Shown here: piece by piece, positions 57,177-64,000 of the stretch
How the letters are laid out: every line of letters starts with the position of its first letter
Numbering within the stretch: position 1 is the stretch's first letter
NCBI GenBank assembly: GCA_030544215.1
Contig: JARZZO010000009.1
Span: 55,547,129-55,611,128, forward strand
From: Zantedeschia hybrid cultivar
Taxonomy: Eukaryota > Streptophyta > Magnoliopsida > Alismatales > Araceae
Direction of reading: 5' to 3'
Length of the DNA: 64,000 nt
Notes under the pieces: generated by a model
What the model was told of the DNA's origin: nothing
Database searches by the model: none
What the model saw: only the letters and a program-made list of their open reading frames with translations
Program-made: the position numbers and the translations under genes

Positions 57177-57202
57177 GAATCATCGTTTGGCTCCGATGAT
57201 TC
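57177..57202 (+). ncRNA. TTGGCTC-loop hairpin, Copia-4 leader
   Basis: Perfect 9-bp stem GAATCATCG / CGATGATTC, loop TTTGGCTC. Confidence 0.72.
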
Positions 57203-57450
57203 CATAGTAGCTTTAGTAGTCTATGATCATCCCAATTTAATTCTTCTGCATATATGTGATATTTGTGGACTATGCTATCATATATATATTTCTATTTAGT
57301 ATAATGATACTTCAAATCGAAATACTATTGATAGCACGATTTTTATAAATCAACTCAAAACCCTCTTTTAAAATTTAAGTTGTAAACGTGAGATATTCAG
57401 AATAATCCACGTAACCCACCATCATTATAGATCTTAGGATAATTCTTATC

Positions 57451-57813
57451 TCAAATAGATTTGTTGTGCTACCACAAGGTCTATTTGATTTAGAAATTAA
57501 CTTAGGTCTACGACATGTGATGTCATTAAGATGAATGGATAAATAGTGTAGTTTTGTTGTGCTACCACAAGGATTGCACTATGAATTCATGTCATCTAAG
57601 TAATGATGGATAAACTTAACTGAATCATTTGATTTGTTGTACTACCACAAGGTCATTCTGATTCAGGGGTTAAATCGATCAGATATTGCAAATGTTGCAA
57701 CTGTCAAGAGTTGACTACCTAAGGGACTTGATGTGATTTGTTGTGCTACCACAAGGTCGCATGCATAATGCCCGAAGGATTCTGATCCCCACTAGGAGAT
57801 CACCGAAATCTCC
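57451..57813 (+). ncRNA. Copia-4 gag-proximal hairpin cluster
   Basis: Four hairpins with core TTTGTTGTGCTACCACAAGG and variable outer stems: 57451-57488 (TCAAATAGA/TCTATTTGA), 57543-57582 (ATAGTG/CACTAT), 57620-57666 (CTGAATCA/TGATTCAG) and 57731-57762 (ATGTGA/TCGCAT). Then GGAGAT/ATCTCC at 57795-57813 and a weaker CTATAT/ATACAG hairpin (about 57818-57840). Gag starts at 57940. Confidence 0.78.
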
Positions 57814-57939
57814 CGTTCTATATATTAGAGGGTCATACAGATCGCCGAAAATAGTGGGAGCCTAAATCTAAATTAAAAGTCCTAAATTAGATTTTAAGAA
57901 CTATATGCTCATTTTATATATATTTCCTTGTAGGTCGCT

Positions 57940-58740
57940 ATGTCGTCACCTAACCCCCTTCGTTGCATACTTGATGCAAACAAACTCACGGGACCTAATT
58001 ACATTGACTGGTTACGCAACCTGAAGATTGTCCTCAGGTGTGAAAAGCTAACCTATGTCCTGGATCAACCTGATCCAGCACAACCCTGTGATAATGCTAA
58101 CGAAGATGAATTAATGATGTTTGAAAACTGGAAAGAGGACTCTGTCAAAGTTCAGTGTTATATGCTTGGTTCAATGAACAATGAACTGCAACGACAGCAT
58201 GATAACATGGAACCTAAGACCATTCTGAATCACCTACAAGAGTTGTTTGGTGAACAATCCAGAACATAAAGATATGAGATATCTAAGAAATTGTTCAGGA
58301 CCAGAATGAGCGAGGGCACATCTGTGCAAACTCATATGCTCAAGATGATAGAGTGGATTGAGAGGCTTGTAGTACTCGGCTTTGTTATGAACAATGACCT
58401 AAGCATTGACTTAATTCTACAGTCCCTTCCAGATTCACTTTCACAATTCATTATCAACTTCAATATGAACAAAATTGAAGTTACACTGGCTAAGCTGCTC
58501 AACATGTTGAAGACAGCAGAAGGCACTATCCAGAAAGATAAGCCAAATGTAATGCTTGTTGGTAAGACCAACAAGAAAAGAAAAGCTGGACAGACCTTTA
58601 AGAAAGGTAAGCCTAAGAAACTAGTGAAAAGCAAACCAGCGGTTCAAAAAGACAAAGCTAAAGTCAATGATAAAGGTCAGTGTTTCCACTGCCATAAAGA
58701 AGGTCATTGGAAGAGAAACTGCAAGATTTATCTTGCAGAA
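57940..58740 (+). pseudogene. Copia-4 gag
   Basis: Starts MSSPNPLRCILDANKLTG, with NYIDWLRNLKIVLRCEKLTY, then a helical capsid part (MIEWIERLVVLGFVMNNDLS, LPDSLSQFIINFNMNK), a basic tail and a complete CCHC zinc knuckle (CFHCHKEGHWKRNC). It coats the RNA and forms the particle. One stop (TAA, 58267-58269) interrupts it, and the frame is otherwise continuous with pol. It shows what the Copia-1 gag has lost. Confidence 0.92.
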
Positions 58741-59070
58741 AAAGCAAAGGAGAAGCTTGGTGAAGCTTCAGGTATACTCATGATCGATCTTAACTTGTCT
58801 TATAGAGAAACAACATCTTGGGTATTAGATACTGGATGTGTTTCTCATATCTGCAATAACTTGTAGGTGTTAACAAGTAAAAGAAGATTAAACCGCGGAG
58901 ACGTGAATCTGAGGCTAGGGAATGGAGCAAAAGTTGCTGCATTAGCTGTGGGGACAACAAGACTTCAGATGCCGTCAGGAGACTCATTGGAACTAATAGA
59001 TTGTTATTATGTTCCGACCATTATTAGGAATATCATATCTATTTTATGTTTAGATAGATAAGGATATTCT
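58741..59070 (+). pseudogene. Copia-4 protease
   Basis: WVLDTGCVSHIC (catalytic DTG), then LRLGNGAKVAALAVG and CYYVPTIIRNIISILCLDR. TAG at 58864-58866 (relatives: CAG) and TAA at 59059-59061 break it. Same frame as gag. Confidence 0.9.
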
Positions 59071-60311
59071 ATGAAACTAGAGAATAAAGGTTGTTCCATT
59101 CATCAAGGAGACAAATTGTTTGCTTCCGGATATTTATCGAATGGATTATATTTACTTGATATTTCATATGATGTTTGTCTGGTAAACAAATCTCTTGAAC
59201 GCTTAGATAAGGATGTGAATAAATCGTACCTATGGCATTGTAAGCTAGGTCATATAAATGAGAACAGGATCATTAGGTTGCAAAAGAATGGATATCTTGA
59301 TCCATTTGATTATGAATCATTTGCAACCTGTGAAGCTTGTCTCATAGGAAAGATGACCAAAGCTCCATTCTCAGGACATAGAGAAAGAGCTAAGGACTTA
59401 TTGGAACTAATACATAGTGATGTATGTGGTCCAATGTCCACTCATACTATGGGTGGTTACTCATACTTTGTTTCATTTACAGATGATTTCTCAAGATATG
59501 GCTACATATATTTAATGAAATATAAGTCAGAAGTATTTGAGAAATTTAAAGAGTTTAAAAATGAAGTTGAGAACCAGACTGGAAAGAGTATCAAAACTCT
59601 TCGATCAGATCGAGGGGGTGAATACTTAAGTACACAATTCACAGAATATCTTAAGTATAATGGTATTTTGTCTTAGTGGACTCCTCCTTATACACCACAA
59701 TTAAATGGTGTATCGGAAAGGAGAAATCAATGATGAGTTATGCCAAACTTCCAATCTCTTTATGGGGATATGCACTATTGACTGCTGCATATCTGCTGAA
59801 CAAAGTTCCAAGTAAGTCAGTATCTTCCACTCCATATGAGATATGGAAAGGGAAGAAACCAGACTTTAAGCATGTTAGAGTCTGGGGTTGTCCTGCACAT
59901 GTCAAAAGAAATGATCCAGAAAAACTGGATTACAGGACAGAAAAATGTAGATTTGTGGGATATCTAAAAGAGACTTTTGGATATTATTTCTATCAGCCTA
60001 GCGATCCAAGGATGTTTGTCGCAAAAAGAGCTGTCTTCCTAGAGAAAGAATATCTTTCAAAAGAAGACAGTGGGAGCAAGATAGAACTGGAAGAAATTCT
60101 AGACTCACAAATCAACACTAGTTCATCTACTGAACCATTGACTCAAGAACTTGTTCAAGATGATACACCAAAAGTTTGCAGATCAGGTAGAGTGCCTAAA
60201 CAGCCTGAAAGATATGTTGGACATATCGATGATGGCAAACCAAAAGTGCACTTAAATGAGGATGATGATCCTCAAACTTACCAAGAAGCCATAAATAGTC
60301 AAGAATCATAA
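59071..60311 (+). pseudogene. Copia-4 integrase
   Basis: Pre-integrase part (NGLYLLDISYD, LWHCKLGHINENRI), zinc Cys pair (ATCEACLIGK), core D in LIHSDVCGPMSTH, D in LRSDRGGEYLST and E in NGVSERRN. TAG at 59674-59676 (relatives: CAG) falls just before the third acidic residue. About 25 bases are missing after GAGAAATC near 59729 compared with Copia-1, which shifts the frame. The downstream frame continues SLWGYALLTAAYLLNKVPS, STPYEIWKGKK and GYLKETFGYYFYQP. Confidence 0.92.
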
Positions 60312-61300
60312 AAATGGCAAGAGGCTATGAATTCTGAAATTCAGACCATGTATGCCAACCAAGTTTGGAACTTGGTTGATCTACCAGAAGGTATAGTACC
60401 TATTGGCAGTAAATGGATCTTTAAAAGAAAGATCGGGGCAGATGGATAGATTGACACATACAAGGCAAGGCTGGTAGCAAAAGGATATCGTCAAAGGCAA
60501 GGCATTGACTATGACGAAACCTTTTCTCCAGTTGCCATGATTAAGTCAATCAGAATACTTCTTGCTATCGCTGCATTCTATGATTATGAAATATGGCAAA
60601 TGGATGTGAAAACAGTATTCCTTAATGGGAACCTTCAAGAAGAGGTGTATATGATACAACCTGAAGGATTCACTTCCAAAGAGCATTCAAGCAAGGTATA
60701 CAAGCTGCAAAGATCCATCTATGGATTAAAGCAGGCATCCCGAACTTGGAACTTAAGATTTGATGAAGCAATCAAATCTTATAATTTCATTAAGAATGAA
60801 GATGAACCGTGTGTATACAAAAAGGCTAGTGGGAGCGTAGTTACCTTTTTGGTATTTTACGTTGATGACATTCTACTCATTGGGAATGATGTAGGAATAT
60901 TGTCATCAGTAAAGGCTTGGTTATCCAAAAACTTCTCCATGAAAGATTTGGGAGAAGCATCCTATATTCTGGGAATAAGGATCTATAGAGATAGGTTCAA
61001 AAGGATGCTTGGCTTATCCCAACCTATGTACATAGATACCATAGTCAAAAGGTTTGGCATGGAAAATTCCAAGAGAGGCCTCGTTCCAATGAGGCATAGA
61101 ATTTATCTCTCTAAAGAAATGTCTCCCAAGACACGTGAAGAGAAAGCATACATGGATAGAGTTCCTTATGCCTCGGCAATAGGATCTATCATGTATGCAA
61201 TGCTATGTACTAGGCTTGATGTGGCACACCCACTAAGTGTCACTAGTAGATATCAGGCTAATCCAGGTGAAGAACACTGGAAGGCGGTGAAATGCATCAT
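60312..61300 (+). pseudogene. Copia-4 reverse transcriptase
   Basis: VWNLVDLPEGIVPIGSKWIF, LVAKGYRQRQGIDYDETFSP, QMDVKTVFLNGNLQEEVYM, IYGLKQASRTWN, FYVDDILLIGND (YVDD intact), SMKDLGEASYILGIRIYRD and AIGSIMYAMLCTRLDVAH. Stops at 60309-60311 (TAA) and about 60448 (TAG) lie upstream. From 60537 the frame is open through RNase H. Confidence 0.93.
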
Positions 61301-61844
61301 TAGATACTTGAGAAGAACTAAGGATCTATTTCTCGTTTATGGAGGAAACGACTTGGAACTTCGAGGATTTACTGACTGGAGTTTCCAGTCGGATATGGAT
61401 GATAGCAAATCCATGTCTGGATTTGTGTTCATGTTAAATGGAGGTGCAGGAAGTTGGAAAAGTTCCAAACAAGAAACAACTGCAGATTCGACGACCGAAG
61501 CAGAATACATTGCTGCAGCTGAAGCGGCCAAGGAGGCAGTTTGGATGAAGAAGTTCATCTCAGCACTTGGAGTAGTTCCAAGCATTTCAGATCCTATTCC
61601 ATTATTGTGTGACAACAATGGGGCAATATCTTAAGCGAAGGAACCAAGATCACATCAGAAGTCAAAGCACATTCTGAGACGATTTCATCTGATTTGTGAG
61701 ATCATCACCCGAGGAGATATAATAGTTGAGAAAGTCTTATCTGAAGATAATATAGCAGATCCCTTGACTAAGCCATTGTCTCAAAACAATTTAGAACGTC
61801 ACCTTAAGTCTATGGGACTTAGACATATGGGTGATTGGCTATAG
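61301..61844 (+). pseudogene. Copia-4 RNase H and pol C-terminus
   Basis: LELRGFTDWSFQSDMDDSKS, the TTADSTTEAEYIAAAEAAKE block and LLCDNNGAIS, then TAA at 61632-61634 (relatives: CAA). The frame continues to GDWL with TAG at 61842-61844, next to the PPT. Confidence 0.9.
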
Positions 61845-61847
61845 TCT

Positions 61848-61858
61848 AAGTGGGAGAA
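61848..61858 (+). other. Copia-4 polypurine tract
   Basis: AAGTGGGAGAA directly before the 3' LTR. Confidence 0.88.
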
Positions 61859-63445
61859 TGTTAGAATTGGGTGACCTCAAAGCCAATCATTGTACATTCT
61901 AGTTCAAATTATTAATAAAGGCAATCATTTCTTCATTTATAGTTCTCGCAAATTAACTATCATAATGAAGGTCCGTAGACAAATGTATGGGATATTGAAT
62001 CATGATGAGATCATGATAGTGAGATCAATATCCTCAGTCACTTGTCTTAAACAGTTCTCGGTCATACGATATTTGAGATGGATATTAAATATCCGATAAG
62101 ATCGACACAAGTTATGTCTGCTCATGTGATGAGGGTGAATGATCTCACATTCATTCGTGTGGTGACACTAAGACAAACATGTGGGTGCTCATTAGAGAAT
62201 GAGTTCACTGAACAGACCCAAATAAAAATTCCTGGATGGTAATTATACCTATTAGTCAACCAGGGAATTCAATTGTTGTAGTAGCACAGTTGGTCCTTTG
62301 ACCTCAGTCACCAATGATACCTTGTTTGTGGACCATTGTATCTTGATTCTCTGACTTGTGGACTTTAACCATTAAGTCTACGATAGTCGGCCTTTCAGAT
62401 ACAGTGGAAAGCTTGCGAAGGTAATTGAGTGAACAACAAGGGATCACTCACTCTTGGTATAAGACTGGAGAGAGAATGTCCTATGGATGTGTACACAGAA
62501 ATCCCTGGCCAGGGTCAAATGAAAGAGATGTCTTTCTAGATATTAACTGAGTACTGGAATCCATCTGGATAATGCAAAAGAGGGTTTGACTATAAAACCA
62601 TACCCTTGCGTTATTGGGACATTGCATGACTGAAAGATTTTATCTGTGCGGTATCTACAGACGGAAATGTTCAATTAAAGGGAACAGTATCCCTTATATC
62701 TTTTGGGATCATGAGGTAGTATTTGGTGCTGTTCATGATCAAAAGGCCAAGTGAATTAATCATCAGATGATAATCCACTTGTTTATTAAATTAATCATTT
62801 AACATATGATATTTAAATGTTAATTAATAAATATTAAACTCTAGAATTAGTTCTATGTTTAATGGGCCTGAAACCGGACTGATATATGGGCCTAGAGGGT
62901 CACACACATAAGAGTTCTCGTAAGACGGTGAGAGACGTTAAATTTCATGCTTATCTGGGTTTTTATGAAAAGCCGCAGGATAAACATGAAGATTTAATGT
63001 AGAATTATCCAAGGCCAAACGCTTGGATAATCATGAAGATTAATCTTTGTGCTTATCCTTATTTCTATATAAGGAGGCCAAGGGGGAGGGGTAAAAAGGT
63101 TGGTTGGACGAATTTTACACCCCAGATTCTCTTTCTCCTCTCTCTCTCTCCTTCTCTCTCTCTTGGAGTAGATCTGTCTCTCTCCGTGCATGGTGGATTT
63201 GAGATTTGGTCGGACCACTCAAGTCGAGGAGAAATTCGCGTTTGGAGCGGGAACACGTGTGGATACCTCTAGAGATCGTGCGCATGCACGATTACCGAAT
63301 CGGAATCATCCACGGGAGATTCGAAACCCCGCAAAGGTGAAGAACCGTTCTTCTCGCATTTATTTTATTGTCCGTTTTACGATCCCAGCAGCCGATACAT
63401 AAGAATCGTTTTTATTCTCCGCTGCGTTCTTGCCGATTTCTTACA
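61859..63445 (+). repeat. Copia-4 3' LTR
   Basis: Same length as the 5' LTR; TGTTAGAATTGGG...CTTACA. Confidence 0.95.
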
Positions 63446-63450
63446 GGAGA

Positions 63451-64000
63451 GCCGCTGTTGATGGCCAGAGAACCCCCCATCTTCTTCTTGTTCTTGGGTT
63501 TTATGTAAAACTAGAAAAAACCCCATGAAAGGGGTCCGTCTGAAGCCTATCTAGACCCTCGCCAGCGCCGGAGAGCCCGCTGGCGACGGGGGTGTCACCG
63601 GCCGGCGCCGGGGGCCCTGTCACCGGGCGGCGCCGCCGCTGCACGAGCCCCGCCGCTACTGCAACTAGGGTTTGCTGGTTTAAGGGGTCGGGTTGCTGGG
63701 TTGAGGACGAAGGGGGGGCCGGTCCACGGCGGGCCGGTCCGACCGGCCGTGGACGGGCCAGGGTCCCTGCTAGCTAGGCCGAGCCTAGGCTGGCGCCTGG
63801 TTCGACCTTGGCTCAGTAGGGTCCGAGCACGGCTCGGGCCAAATGGGCTGGGCCCATTTCTTTTATTAACCCCCAATTTTTAGGTCCCTATTTAAACCCA
63901 ATTAAACCCCTTTATTCTATTAAAACCCTTTTTGCACATTTAATAATTAAATTAGATTATAATTTGATTTCAAAAATTGTTTTGAAATTTAAATTATTAT
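63451..64000 (+). other. Copia-3 leader, continued
   Basis: Resumes directly after the right GGAGA. GC-rich, low complexity, then AT-rich from about 63860. The last recognisable item is an AA-NNNG-TT hairpin at 63967-63988 (9-bp stem ATTTCAAAA / TTTTGAAAT, loop ATTG), the start of the array seen in the other Copias. Confidence 0.75.

Larger units (their letters stand above)
55581..57939 (+). other. Copia-4 untranslated leader
   Basis: GC-rich part (55800-56310), AT-rich hairpin array (56331-56670), a CT-rich stretch (56940-57000), the TTGGCTC-loop hairpin (57177-57202) and the gag-proximal cluster (57451-57813). A longer inverted repeat, GGTATTATAATTTTATA with a mismatched partner, lies near 56763-56802. 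Confidence 0.8.
53981..63445 (+). mobile_element. Copia-4: full-length Ty1/copia element, target duplication GGAGA
   Basis: LTRs 53981-55567 and 61859-63445, both 1587 bases. GGAGA at 53976-53980 and 63446-63450. By hand about 48 substitutions separate the LTRs (near 97% identity), concentrated in the last 500 bases. Inside are PBS, a 2.4 kb leader with hairpins, gag, protease, integrase, RT, RNase H and PPT. Structure is complete but stops and one 25-base deletion in integrase disable the proteins. It is the innermost and hence youngest layer of its nest. Confidence 0.96.
25765..64000 (-). mobile_element. Ty3-B: Ty3/gypsy LTR retrotransposon (Tat-like), minus strand, runs past the window, multiply interrupted
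   Basis: Its own sequence is 25765-34740 and 44413-44461; everything in between and after is inserted DNA. On the minus strand it has protease, RT, RNase H, second RNase H, integrase, tandem array, antisense gene, PPT and 3' LTR, the same plan as Ty3-A. NA-1 cut it inside the protease region: 44413-44461 reads on the minus strand as DVQIPHDDALVVNA, and 34740 downward continues MKSYDVHRIFVDNGSA in the same frame once one target copy is discounted. Copia-2 starts at 44462. Gag and the 5' LTR must lie right of the window. Confidence 0.87.
52102..64000 (+). mobile_element. Copia-3: Copia-1 family element, plus strand, split by Copia-4, runs past the window
   Basis: Its own sequence is 52102-53980 and 63451-64000. 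The 5' LTR is close to the Copia-1 LTRs, followed by the initiator-Met PBS and the GC-rich leader start. Copia-4 is inserted at 53981. The leader resumes at 63451 with CCGGCGCCGGGG-type GC-rich sequence, and the hairpin array begins at the very end of the window. Gag, pol and the 3' LTR are outside. Confidence 0.88.

Overview
The window is plant nuclear DNA dominated by nested LTR retrotransposons. It holds one recognisable host gene, a G-type lectin receptor-like kinase at 19733-22177. Ty3/gypsy elements with a second (archaeal-type) RNase H domain, Copia elements primed by initiator-Met tRNA (TGGTATCAGAGC), a MITE, a tRNA-derived SINE and the kinase family all point to an angiosperm with a large, repeat-rich genome. 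I cannot name the species.

Layout. Ty3-A (plus strand, 1-16584, 5' end outside the window) carries decayed pol, a 67-70 bp tandem array, an antisense intron-containing gene and a 3' LTR. A complete Copia element, Copia-1 (minus strand, 5475-14748, target duplication GTTTG), sits in the 5' leader of that antisense gene. Positions 16585-25764 are a 9.2 kb host island with the kinase gene, a SINE and MITEs. Ty3-B (minus strand, from 25765 past the window end) is a relative of Ty3-A in the opposite orientation with the same plan. Its protease region is split at 34740/44413 by NA-1 (34741-44412), a non-autonomous element with gag, protease and G-patch but no reverse transcriptase. Copia-2 (44462 onward) follows, and its 3' LTR is split at 52101 by Copia-3, whose leader is split by the complete Copia-4 (53981-63445, target duplication GGAGA). 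Copia-3 resumes at 63451 and runs off the window. The order of insertion is Ty3-B, then Copia-2, then Copia-3, then Copia-4.

How the parts work together. Every element carries breaks in its proteins, so any present movement would depend on proteins supplied by intact relatives elsewhere. The cis-acting parts (LTRs, primer sites, polypurine tracts, leaders) are much better preserved than the proteins.

Most notable signals. (1) The long untranslated leaders of the Copia elements contain dozens of short hairpins with changing stems but a constant tip, AA-NNG-TT. They are followed by a TTGGCTC-loop hairpin, a quartet of larger hairpins with a fixed core, and two small hairpins just before gag. 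Stems covary between elements, which argues for selected RNA structure. (2) Both Ty3 elements carry, antisense to pol, a gene with two GT-AG introns at equivalent places. It has a promoter-like block with a TATAAATA box and three G-box positions at identical spacing (81, 188 and 335 bases). (3) Both element classes have inverted repeats beside or around the polypurine tract.
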